NCBI RefSeq assembly: GCF_900112355.1
Contig: NZ_FOLM01000007.1
Span: 1-64,000, forward strand
Source: Streptomyces aidingensis
GTDB taxonomy: Bacteria; Actinomycetota; Actinomycetes; Streptomycetales; Streptomycetaceae
Direction: 5' to 3'
Length of the DNA stretch: 64,000 bases
This document shows, in pieces, positions 35,501-46,400 of this stretch. Position 1 is the stretch's first letter; every line of letters starts with the position of its first letter. Position numbers and translations under genes: made by a program. The notes beneath the pieces are model-generated. The model did not search any database, was not told the DNA's origin, and was given only the letters and a program-made list of their open reading frames with translations.

Positions 35501-37431
35501 CCGGACTGTCCGGCACCCTGGTGGTCTTCAGCGACGGCGGGCTCGGCACCCGGCTGGCCGACGCGGCCACCGCCGCCGGCACCGGGCTCCGGGTGCTGGA
35601 GGTGCTCCCGGGCGGCGGCCCCGTACCGCGCCGCGAGGGCCGACGCCTGGTGATCGACCCGGCCGACCCCCGTCACCACCAGGAGGTGTTCGCCGCAATC
35701 GGCAACGGGGACGGCGACGACGGCGGGGGCGGCGGCCCGCTGCATGTGGCCCACCTGTGGAGCCTGCGGGAACCGGCCGGCACCCTCTTCCCCGCCGACG
35801 ACGAGCTGCGCACCGCGATCCGCCACGGCTTCGACAGCCTGCTGCTCACCCTCCAGGCCCTGGCCGGGCGCCCGGCCAGGCTGCTGACGGTCAGCGCGGG
35901 CGCCGCCGAGATCACCGGCGGGGACGCCACCGCACCCGACCGCGCCCTGGTGCACGGCCTGGCGCGCGGGGTGTGCGCCGAATACCCCGCGCTGTCCTGG
36001 CGTGGTGTGGACGTGCAGCCCGGCCACCCCGGGGCTGCCGGGCACCTGCTGCACGAACTGCGGCACGGCTTCCGGGAGCCCGGCGGCGGCCCGGCGGCGG
36101 CGCCGGCCCTGGCGGGACGGCGGGACGGCCGCCGCTGGCTCCTGGCCCACACCGAGCTCCCGCTGCCCGATGCCGCCGATGCCGCACCGCCCGCGCGGAC
36201 CTGTCTGATCACCGGCGGCACCCGGGGCCTGGGCATGATCCTCGCCCGTCACCTGGCCCGCCGCGGGGTGCGGCGGCTGGCCCTGGTCAGCCGTACCGGC
36301 CGGGCCGACACCGCGGAACTCACCGCCGCCGGCGCCGAGGTCCTGCTGATCTCCGCGGACGTGGGCGAGCCGGAGGAGTTCCGCCGCGCCCTGGCCGAGG
36401 CCCGGGCCCGGTTCGGCACCCTCGACATGGTGGTGCACGCCGCCGGCGCTCCCGGCGGCGGCCTGGCCCAGCGACGCGATCCGGCCGAGGCACACCGCGT
36501 GCTGGCGCCCAAGGTGCTGGCCATGGGCCCGCTGGCGGAGCTGGTCGGCCCGGCCACCCCGGCCGCCGAACGGCCGAGGCTGCTGGTGCTGTACTCCTCC
36601 ATCGCCACCGTGGTCGGCGGCATCGGCGAGGCCGACTACTGCGCCGCCAACAGCGTGCTGGACGCCTACGGGCAGGCCCTGGCGCACGCCGCCGACCGCA
36701 CCCAGGTCGTCACCGTGGCCTGGGGCCACTGGCTCCACGACGCCTGGGCGGACGACACCACGGGCGCCGACCGGATCGCCTACCGCAAGCGCCACGGGTT
36801 CTCCGACGAGGCCGGCTGCGCCCTGCTGGACCGGATCACCGCCTCGGCCGGCGGCACGGTGGTGGCGCTGCGCCCGCCGCTGGAACACGCCGTCCGCGAC
36901 ATCACCCGGCTCAACTCCCTGGACCGGCTGATGGAGAGCGCCGCCCCAGGCAACGCCGCGGCCACCGCCGACGGAACCGACGGGGCCGGCGAGGCCGGCG
37001 GCGGTGGGGGTGGGGGTGACCGCACCGGCAGGGCCAGGTTCCCCCGGCCGCCGCTGCGCACCGAGTATGTGCCGCCGCGCCCCGGCCTGGAGACCACGGT
37101 CGCCGAGGTGTGGGGCGAGTACCTGGGCATCGACCGGGTCGGCGGCCAGGACCCGTTCTTCGACCTGGGCGGCAACTCCCTGGTCGGCATGGCGATGATG
37201 GCCGCCCTGGAACGGCGGCTGGGGCGGCAGATCGCCCCCGCGCTGCTGTTCGCCCACCCCACCGTGGCCGCGCTCGCCGCCGCCCTGTCCCCCTCGTCCG
37301 GCCCGTCCGCCCCCGCCGGCGCCGCCGGCGGGCCGGACGGCACGCCCGCCCCGGCGGCCGGACCCCGGCCCACCGGCGGCGCGGCCCGCGGCCAGCGGCG
37401 CCGCGCCCGGATCTCCGGCTCCCAGAAGTGA
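32539..37431 (+). CDS. Type I PKS module 2: KS-AT-KR-ACP
   Basis: 1630 residues. The first ~32 (AEDKLRDYLRRVTVDLTDAR and on) form a coiled-coil docking element matching the acidic tail of the previous PKS. KS from 34 with Cys202 in DTACSSA; AT ~568-890 with Ser675 in AGYSLGEYAAA and H772-PFH, closest to malonyl-type but of the GYSLGE class; KR ~1223-1420 with TGGTRGLG and Tyr1367 in DYCAAN; ACP with Ser1547 in DLGGNSL. No DH or ER, so a beta-hydroxy product is expected. The gene begins 87 bp after the first PKS; CAGCTCTGAT at that stop recurs at 32517, a small duplication. The tail RRRARISGSQK lacks a classical docking domain. Confidence 0.93.
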   Translation: MAAEDKLRDYLRRVTVDLTDARRRLAEADARDHEPIAVIGMSCRFPGAEDVDAFWDLLREGRAAPVGEVPVSRFRAQAPPGAGRPRQGAFLPDVAGFDAEFFGFPPQEALRMDPQQRLLMELAWEAMEDAGTPPPGLAGSRTGVLLGFSDSFQYGQLETEIEGRGVWADPYLGQGGLASVVAGRIAYHFDLRGPAFSLDTACSSALVAVHQAVRALRAGECDQALAGGVYLALHPFLHAYSSANALLSPTDRCHTFDTGADGYLMGEGGGLVMLARLSDALREGRRVRAVIRGSAVNQDGRSNGLTAPNRDAQVDVIRRALAAARVAPGEVAYLEAHGSGTALGDEIELGALHEVFGGSRPAAGPPLRVGAVKTNVGHTHTAAGIAGLIKTVLVLEHGRVPPNLHMTEPADVVHAAGPAVRPAAEGGPLAGHRADGALGTDDGHDGGAVVAGVSSFGWSGTNAHVVLETAPPPAEPEGAGTAPAAELLPVSAAGEAELRAMLERLSRRLDGPGPRLADVAHTLQSGRGAGAVRRAVVATGREQAAQRLAAAATGEAVRATGRTSGPRTAFLLPGVGDQYRGVGQGLYREEPAFAEAVDECLAAAAERCGVDLRPVFFAAPRDAAGPGGGTLLTASPDDLFDHAETAHPFLFTLEYALARLLMRRGVQPALLAGYSLGEYAAACLAGVFTLPDALWLVTERARLIEAAPPGRMLAVAAAPEDFAGLDLGPSVDVAALNGPHMTVLSGPPDAVEAAAGRLAEAGIAARALRAAHPFHSSLLRPARDRLAGLVASVPRRAPRIPVVSNATGRVLTDAEATDPGYWAGHLCRPVRFADCVRHCAEQGVTAYVELGPGQTLGGLVRQNVGDARPAVLGTLPAQWAVTEDTDESAALLETCARLWELGTELDWAALRRSTGRLVSLPPYPFRRTRYWPEPSGPDGRQAAPDAQTEKQTAEEKAEDKGEGDEPGRCYAPVWRPDLAPLPDGAAAPGLSGTLVVFSDGGLGTRLADAATAAGTGLRVLEVLPGGGPVPRREGRRLVIDPADPRHHQEVFAAIGNGDGDDGGGGGPLHVAHLWSLREPAGTLFPADDELRTAIRHGFDSLLLTLQALAGRPARLLTVSAGAAEITGGDATAPDRALVHGLARGVCAEYPALSWRGVDVQPGHPGAAGHLLHELRHGFREPGGGPAAAPALAGRRDGRRWLLAHTELPLPDAADAAPPARTCLITGGTRGLGMILARHLARRGVRRLALVSRTGRADTAELTAAGAEVLLISADVGEPEEFRRALAEARARFGTLDMVVHAAGAPGGGLAQRRDPAEAHRVLAPKVLAMGPLAELVGPATPAAERPRLLVLYSSIATVVGGIGEADYCAANSVLDAYGQALAHAADRTQVVTVAWGHWLHDAWADDTTGADRIAYRKRHGFSDEAGCALLDRITASAGGTVVALRPPLEHAVRDITRLNSLDRLMESAAPGNAAATADGTDGAGEAGGGGGGGDRTGRARFPRPPLRTEYVPPRPGLETTVAEVWGEYLGIDRVGGQDPFFDLGGNSLVGMAMMAALERRLGRQIAPALLFAHPTVAALAAALSPSSGPSAPAGAAGGPDGTPAPAAGPRPTGGAARGQRRRARISGSQK

Positions 37432-37439
37432 GGACGACC

Positions 37440-40400
37440 GTGACCGACCTGACCGAGCACTCCCCCACCGACATCGCCCTGGTCGGCATGGCGGGCCGCT
37501 TCCCCGGCGCCGGTGACGTCGGCGCCCTGTGGCGGACCGTACGGGCCGGCCGCACGGGCATCACCACCTTCACGGACGAGGAGCTGCGCGCCGCGGGCGT
37601 GCCCGAGGAGCGGCTCGCCGACCCGACCTATGTGAAGGCCGGCGCGGTGCTGGACGGCATCGAGCTGTTCGACGCCGAGTTCTTCGGCATGAACCCGCGC
37701 GAGGCTCAGATCCTGGACCCGCAGCACCGGCTGTTCCTGGAGCACTGCTGGCATGCCCTGGAGGACGCGGCCTGCGACCCGGCCCGGCTGGACGGCTCGG
37801 TCGGCGTGTTCGCCGGCTGCGCCTGGAGCTCCTATCTGACCAGCAATCTCACCCCGGCCGGCGTGCCGCTGGACATGGGTGTGGTGCTGGGCAACGAGAA
37901 GGACACCCTGGCCACCCGGGCGGCTCATCTGCTCGGCCTGACCGGCCCGGCCCTGGCCGTGCAGACCGCCTGCTCCACCTCCCTGGTGGCGGTCTGCCTG
38001 GCGGCGAACAGCCTGGCCGGCTTCCAGTGCGACGTGGCACTGGCCGGCGGTGTCTCGCTGTCCGTGCCGCACCGGGTGGGCTACCAGTACCAGCCGGGCG
38101 GCATCGCCTCCCCGGACGGCCGGTGCCGGGCCTTCGACGCGGCCGGGCAGGGCGCCCCGCTGGGCAGCGGTGTCGGCGTGGTGGCGCTGCGCCGCCTGGA
38201 GGACGCGCTGGCCGACGGCGACCGGGTGTATGCGGTGCTGCGCGGCTGGGCGGTCAACAACGACGGCGACCGCAAGGCCGGTTTCACCGCGCCCGGGGTG
38301 GACGGGCAGGCCGCGGTGATCGAGGAGGCGCTCGGCGCCGCCGGCCTGGACCCGGGCGATGTGGACTACCTGGAGGCGCACGGCACCGGCACGGCCCTGG
38401 GCGACGCCGCCGAGATCACCGCGCTCCAGCGGGTGTTCCACGGCCGCTCGCTGTCCATCGGCTCCGTCAAGACCAATGTGGGCCATCTGGACCGGGCCGC
38501 CGGGGTCACCGGCCTGATCAAGGCCGCGCTGGCCCTGCACCACGAGGAGATCCCCGCCACCCTGCACCTGGAGCGGCCCAACCCCCAGCTCACCGACGGC
38601 GGCGCCGAACTGACCGTGGTCACCGAGCGGCAGCCCTGGCCCCGGCGCGGCGGAGAGCGTCCCCGGCGGGCCGGGGTGAGCGCCTTCGGCATCGGCGGCA
38701 CCAACGCCCATGTGGTGCTGGAGGAAGCACCGCCGCAGGCCGCCGCCCCCGGGCCGGCCGGGCCCGCGGAGCCGTCCTCGGAGCCGCGGCCGGCCGTTCG
38801 GGCCGAGCCGCTGGTCTGGTCGGCCCGCACCGCCGAGGCCGCCGACCGGGCCGCCGAGGCCCTGGCCGGGCACCTGGAGACCACCGGGGACCGGCTGACC
38901 GACATCGCCCACACCCTGGCCACCGGCCGCCGGGTGTTCGCCCACCGCCGGATGCTGGTCGCCGGTTCCGCCGCGGACGCGGCCGGGGCGCTCCGCCGGG
39001 GCGAGGGCGTGCTGGCCGCAGAGAACGGCGCCACCGGCCGGCCCGTCCGGCTGCTGCTGGACGGCACCGTGCCCGCGCACCGCCCCGGCATGGCGCAGGA
39101 ACTGCGCGCCGCCGACCCGGAGTTCCGCGCGGTGTACGACTCCTGCCGGGAACAGGCCGGGGAGCGGGCGGCCGATACACCCCTCGGCGGGGCTTTCGTG
39201 CTGGCGCTGGCGCTGGGCCGGCTGGTCCGCTCCTGGGGCGTCGAGCCCGCGCCGGTGGCCGGGCGCGGCCCGGCCGGTCATGCGGCGGCGGCCTGCCTGG
39301 CCGGGGTGATGTCCCCGGCCGATGCCCTCGCCCTGGCCGGACGCATCGAACGGACCGGGCGCTCCGCGGACGCCGGTGGTGCCGGCCGGGCGGAGCTGAC
39401 CCGGTGGGTGGCCGGCACCCTCACGCTCCGCCCGCCGGCCCTGCCGGCGGCCTGCCCGCGCACCGGCCGGCCGCTGACCGCCGCACAGGCCACGGACCCC
39501 GCCCACTGGGCCGGGCTGCCGGCCGACGGCGCCGAAGGAACCGGAGGCGCCGGTGCGTGGCCGGTGCCGCCGGACGACGACAGCGTGCTGCTGCATCTCG
39601 GTCCGGAGACGGAGAACGTCGCCGGTGACCGGCCGTTGCCGGTGGTGGCCGCCCTGCCCGGGGCCGGTGACGCCCGCCCGGCCGCCGCCGTGCTGGCCGA
39701 GGCGGCCGGCCGGCTCTGGCTGGCCGGGGCGGCCCTGGACTGGTCCGCCTACCGGGCCGGGCGCACGCCGCGCCGGGTCGGGCTGCCGGGCTACCCGTTC
39801 CAGCGCAAGCGCTACTGGATCGACCCGGTGCCGCGCCCGGAGCCCGCGACGGCGCCGGAACCGGAGCGGCAGCGGGAACCGGGGCAGGAGCGGGTGCGGC
39901 TGCTGGTCCCGGAGTGGCACCCGGCTCCGGACACCGGCACCTGCGCGGCCGCCTCCCCCGGCGGCGGCCGGTACCGGATCGTCCCCGACCGGGGCGGTGT
40001 GGCCGGGGAGCTGGCCCGCCTGCTGCGCCGGTCCGGCGCCGAGAACGTCCGCACCGGCCCCGCCGGGGACACCGCCGGGGACACCGCCGACACGGTGGTG
40101 GATCTGTCCGGGCTGGACCGTGCCGAGGACGAAGCCGTACCGGCGGTGCGCTCCGTGGCCGCCGTACTCGCCTCCGGTGCGGGGCGGGTACTGGTGGCGA
40201 CCCGGGGCGGCCAGGCGGCCGGCGACTCCGGCTCCGGCTCCCCGGTGTCCGCGACCCAGGCGGCCCTCGGCGTCCTGCCGGTGGTGGCGGGCCAGGAGCA
40301 CCCCGGCCTGGACAGCCGGTGTGTGGACCTCGATCCCGCCTACGGCCCCGCCGAGGCGGCCCGCGCGCTCGCCGCGGAACTGGCCCGCCCCGCCGAGGGT

Positions 40401-43400
40401 GTGGTCGTCGCCCACCGCGCCGGCCGCCGCCTGCTGCCCGGCCACGCCCCGGCGCCGGAGGCGTCCCCCGAGGTGACCGGTGAGGTCACCGGCCCGGCCG
40501 CCCCGGGCATCCGCCCCGGCGGCACCTACCTCATCACCGGCGGTCTGGGGGTGGTGGGCCGCACCCTGGCCGGGCATCTGATCCGGCGCGGCGCCGGCCG
40601 GGTCGTGCTCACCTCCCGCAGCGGCCCCGGCTCCGGGACCGGCCGGCTGCGCGCCCTGCATGCCCTGCGTGACCTGGGCGCGGAGATCGTCACCCCGCGG
40701 GCGGATGTCACCGACCCGGCCGCCATGCGGGAGCTGTTCCTGGACGGCGAGCGGATCGACGGGGTGATCCACGCCGCCGCCGACGCCGACCAGGACGGAC
40801 TGCGGCCCCTGGCGGACCTGGACGAGGCCACCGTGGCCCGGCACTTCGGCGCCAAGGTGCGCGGCGCCCGGGTGCTGGCCGAGGTGCTGGACGCGCTGCC
40901 GGCGGAGCGGCGGCCCGACTGGTGCATGCTGTTCTCCTCCACCTCCGCGGTGCTGGGCGGCCTGACGCTCGGCGCCTACGCGGCGGCCAACGCCGCGCTG
41001 GCGGCCCACGCCCGGGGCCGCGGCGGCGACGGCACCGGCGGCGGCACCCGCTGGATCTCGGCGGCCTGGGACACCTGGCCGGGCACGCTGGAGCGGGTGG
41101 ACGGCCGGCTCGCCGAGTCCATGGCGGCGCACGCCATGACCGAGCGGGAGGCGCTCGCCGCGTTCGACCGGGTGCTGGAGCTGGCCCGGCCGGCCGTGGT
41201 CGCGGCGGCCGGCGGCCTGGACGGCAGGCTCCCCACGGCCGGGCCGTCTCCCTCGGCCGCGGCGGGGACGACGGCCGCGACGGCGCCCCGGTTCCCGCGG
41301 CCGGACCTGCCGCAGCCGTATGTGGCGCCGCGGACCGCGACCGAACGGCGCCTGGCGGAACTGTGGTCGTCGGTCCTCGGCGTGGAGCCGGTCGGGGTGC
41401 GGGACAACTTCTTCGACCTGAGCGGGAACTCGCTGCTCGCCCTGCGGATGCTGGGTCTGGTCAAGGACGAGTTCGGGGTCGCGGTGCCGACCGTGACGCT
41501 GTTCGACAAGCCGACGGTCCGGGATCTGGCGACCGTCGTCGGGGCCGGCGCGCCGGCCGCCGAGCCGCCGGCCCCGCCCCGGGAAGGGCCGGGAACGGCC
41601 GGACCCGACGACCGGGACGCCCAGGACGTCGCCGCCGTCGCCGCTTCCGTCACCGCGTCCGGGCCTGCCGGCGTGCCCGCCGACGCCGTGCCCGCCGCCG
41701 TGCCGGCGCAGCGGGACACACGGCCGGACCCGGACCCGGACGCGGACCGGCACATCGCCATCGTCGGGATGGCCGGGCGCTTCCCCGGCGCCGGGGACGT
41801 GGGCGCGTTCTGGCGGAACCTGTGCGACGGCGTGGAGTCGATCAGCTTCTTCACCCCCGAGGAGATGATCGCCGCCGGGGTGGCACCCGAGGTCGCCCGC
41901 GACCCCGCCTATGTCGCGGCCCGCCCGGTGCTGGACGACATCACCGGCTTCGACGCCGGGTTCTTCGGCCTCAGCCCCCGCATGGCGGCCCTCACCGACC
42001 CCCAGCAGCGGCTGTTCCTGGAGGTCTGCTGGGAGGCCCTGGAGCAGTCCGGCTACTGCCGCCCCGAACACCGCGGCCGGGTCGGCGTCTTCGGCGGCTG
42101 CAATCTGAGCACCTACCTGCTCGGCATCGCCGGCCGGTTCACCTCCGACGAGGACGCCAGCATCTACGAGCTGGTCATGGGCAATGACAAGGACGCCCTG
42201 ACCACCACCGTCTCCTACCTTTTCGACCTGCGCGGGCCCAGCGTGGCCGTGCAGTCCTTCTGCTCGACCTCCCTCGTGGCCGTGCACACCGCGGTCCGCG
42301 CGCTGCGCGCCGGCGAGTGCGAGATGGCGATGGCCGGCGGCGTGTCCGTGCGCGTCCCGGACCGGGTCGGCCACCTGCACAGCCCGGGCGGCCAGGAATC
42401 CCCCGACGGCCATGTCCGGGCCTTCGACGCGCAGGCCCGCGGTTCCATGTTCGGCGACGGCGCCGCCGTGGTGGTGCTGAAGAAGCTGGGCGACGCGCTG
42501 CGCGACGGCGACCACATCTGGGCGGTGATCCGCGGCTCGGCGCTCAACAACGACGGCGCCCTGAAGGCCGGATACACCGCGCCCAGCGTGACCGGCCAGG
42601 CCGCCGTGATCGCCGACGCCATGGCCGACGCCGGGGTGACTGCCGAGGACGTCGGCTATGTGGAGGCGCACGGCACCGGTACGGTCCTCGGCGACCCCAT
42701 CGAGGTGGCCGCCCTGACGCGTGCTTTCGGCCCCACCGGGCGCACCCAGTACTGCGCGCTCGGCTCGGTCAAGCCCAACGTCGGCCACCTGGACCGGGCG
42801 GCCGGCACCACCGGGCTGATCAAGACGGCGATGGTGGTGCGGGACGGGCTGATCCCGCCCACGCTGCACTTCACCGAGCCCAACCCGGAGATCGACTTCG
42901 CCGCAGGCCCGTTCCGGGTCGCCGGCGAACTGACCCCCTGGCAGGGCGGCGGCGACGGGACCGGACGGCCGCGCATCGCCGGCCTCAACTCCCTCGGCAT
43001 GGGCGGCACCAATGTCCATGTGGTGGTGGAGCAGCCGCCCGGCCGGCCGGCCCCGCCGCCCGCCGATCCCGCGACGGTCCGCCGCCACCAGGTGCTGCCG
43101 GTGTCCGCGCGCACCGCGGACGCGGCCGACGCGTCGGTGCGGCGGCTGGCCGGCCACCTGCGCGGCAACCCGGATCTGCGCCTCGCCGACGTGGCGTTCA
43201 CCCTCCAGGTGGGCCGCCGCACCTTCGAGCACCGGCGGGTGGCGGTGGCCGGGACCCTGGCCGGCGCGGTCACCGCGCTCGACGAGGGCCCGGCCGGGCG
43301 GATCGAGACCGCCGACGACCGGCCGGTGGCGTTCCTCTTCGCCGGGGTCGGCGAGCAGTACCCGGGTCTGGTCGGCGAACTCTACCGGCGGGAGCCGGTG

Positions 43401-46400
43401 TTCCGGGCCGCGCTGGACGACTGCCTGGCCCGGCTGCCGCGGGACTGCCCGGCCGCCGGCCTGGGCGAGCTGCTGACCGGGCCGCGCGGCGCCGGGCCCG
43501 ACCTGGCCGCCCTGCTCGGCCGCGGCGGCTCCGGCGGCCCCGGGGGCGGACAGGACCGGCGGGCGGCCGGGCTGGAGCGCACCGAGGTGGTCCAGCCGCT
43601 GCTGTTCGCGGTGGACTACGCGCTGGCCCGCACCCTGATGGAGTGGGGCGTGCGGCCCTCGGTGATGCTCGGTTACAGCCTCGGGGAGTACGTGGCGGCC
43701 TGCCTGTCCGGGGTGCTGTCCCTGGACGACGCGCTGGCGCTGGTCGCCCACCGGGCCGCGCTGATCGCGCGCCACGCCGAGCCGGGGGCCATGGCGGCCG
43801 TGCCGCTGCCCGAGGAGGAGCTGCGCCGCCGCTTCCCGCTGGCCCGCCTCGGCGTGGACGTCGCCGCGCTCAACGGCCCGGAGCTGACCGTGGTGGCGGG
43901 CCCGGCGGACGCCCTGGACCGGCTGGCGGAGGAGCTGCGCGCGGCCGACACGGTGTGCCGTCCGCTGCGCACCACGCACGCCTTCCACTCCCGGATGCTG
44001 GCCCCGGTGGCCGAGCGGCTCACCGCCTGGATCCGGGAGCACATCACGCTCAACGCGCCGGCCATCCCCTATCTGTCCAATGTCACCGGCGGCGAGGCGG
44101 ATGCCGCGCTTGTCACCGACCCGGCCTACTGGGCGCGGCACATGTGCGAGCCGGTGCGGTTCCACCGGGCGGCGGGCGCGCTGCTCGCCGACGAGGAACT
44201 GGCCGTGGTGGAGATCGGGCCGGGCCAGTCGCTGGGCGCGCTGCTGCGGAGCGGCGGCTGTCCGCCCGCCCGCTGGCCGATGATCACCTCCACGCTGCCC
44301 GCGGCCAACGACCGGCGCCCGGACGACCAGGTGTTCGCCGACTGCCTGGCCCGGCTGTGGCTGCTGGGCGCGGACATCGACTGGGCGGCCCACCACCGGG
44401 ACGCGGGCACCGGGCGGATTCCGCTGCCGACGTACCCGTTCCAGCGGCAGCGCTACTGGATCGACCCGGCTCCCGCCGGCTCCGCGCCCGGGGGTTCCGC
44501 GGCGTCCGCCGCCACTACGGCAGCGCCCGCCGCCGCTACGGGGCCGGGCATGCCGGAACTGCCGGAGGGCACCTCCGATCCGCTCACCGAGTTCGACCGG
44601 ATTCCGCTGCTGCCCGAGGAGCGCTGGCTGCATGTGCCGGTGTGGCGGCAGTCCCCGGCCGGGTCCGCGCCCGCCCTGGCCACCGCCCGCTCCTGGCTGG
44701 TCTTCACCCGGGAGGGTGCGGCCGAGCGGATCGCCGGGGAGCTGGCCCGGGCCGCGTCCGTCACCGGTGCCCGCCTGACCCTGGTCCGGCCCGGCGACGC
44801 CTACCGCGCGCCCGCCACGGCGGCGGACCCGGACCCGGGCGCCGGGGACGGCCCGGCCGTCGCCGCCGTCCGCCCCGGCAATGTGGCCGACGCGCTGGCC
44901 CTGCTGCGCGACCTGAAGGCGGCCGGCGCCCTGCCCGACCGGGTGGTCCACCTGTGGAACCTGGCCCCGGACGGCGACCCGCTCGCCCTCGGCCTGCACA
45001 CCCTGGTGGCCCTGGCCCGGGGCGCGGGTGACATCGGCCTGGAGAACTGGGCGCTGGACATCGTGGCCAGCGGCACCCAGCGGGTCCTGGACGATGCCGA
45101 GCTCCGCCCCGACGCGGCCACCCTGACCGGCCCCGCCCTGGTCATCCCCATGGAGTACCCGACCGTCTCCACCCGGCTGATCGACACCGTCCCCGACCCG
45201 GACCCCGCGGCCGTGGCCGCGGAACTGCACCGCCCGGCGCCCGGACGCACCGTCGCGCTGCGCGGCCGGCGCCGCTGGCTGCCCGCCTACCAGGCGCTGC
45301 CGCCCGCCGACCCGGACGCCACGGCCCGCGAGGTGCTGCGCGAGGGCGGCGTCTACCTGATCACCGGCGGCCTGGGCGGCATCGGCCTGGCCATGGCCGA
45401 GCAACTGGCCCGCGCCTGCCGCGCCCGGCTGGTGCTGTTCGGGCGGCGCGGGCTGCCGCCCCGCGAGCGGTGGCGGTCCATCGCGGACGGGACCGCCGAG
45501 GCGTCCGAGCAGATCCGGGCCCGGGTCCGGCGGGTGCTGGACGTGCTGGAGCAGGGCGGCGAGGTGGAGATCGTCGAGGGCGACGTGGCCGAACCGGCCG
45601 ATGTGCTGCGGGCCGTGGAGCTGGCCCGGGAGCGGTTCGGCGCGCTGCACGGCGTGCTGCACACGGCCGGGGTGCCCGGCACCGGGCTGATGCAGTTCAA
45701 GCAGCCCGGCGACGCCGAGCAGGTGCTGGCCCCGAAGCTGGCCGGCAGCCGCGCCCTGGACGCGGCGCTGGAGCGGGCGGGCGTGGCGCTGGACTTCCTG
45801 GTGCTGTTCTCCTCCATCACCTCCGTCACCGGCGGCGGCCCCGGCCAGGTCGACTACTGCGCGGCCAACGCCTTCCTGGACGCCTGGGCGCCCGGCCGCC
45901 GGGACCGGCACCGCACCACCGTGTCGGTGGCCTGGGGCGAATGGACCTGGAACGCCTGGGACGAGGGCCTGTCGGGCTACGAGGAGAACATCCAGACCTA
46001 CTTCCGCGAGCACCGGGCGCGCTTCGGCATCGCCTTCGACCAGGGCTGGCGCACCCTGCTGCGGGCGCTGGCCGCGGGCGAGCCGCATGTCGTGGTCTCC
46101 ACCCAGGACCTGCCCGCGGTGGCGGACGTGGCCGCCCGGTTCAGCGTGGCGTCGCTGACCGAGGGCCCGTCCGCGCCGGACACCGGGGAGCGCCACCCGC
46201 GGCCCGACCTGGTCACCCCGTACCGGGAGCCGCAGGGCCCGGCCGAGGAGGCCGTCGCGCGGGCCTGGTCCGACGCGCTGCGTCTGGAACGGGTCGGCGT
46301 GCTGGACAACTTCTTCGAGCTGGGCGGCACCTCGCTGCTGGGCATCACTTTGCTCTCCACGCTGCGCAAGTCCTTCCCGGACGCGGAACTCCCGCCGCAC

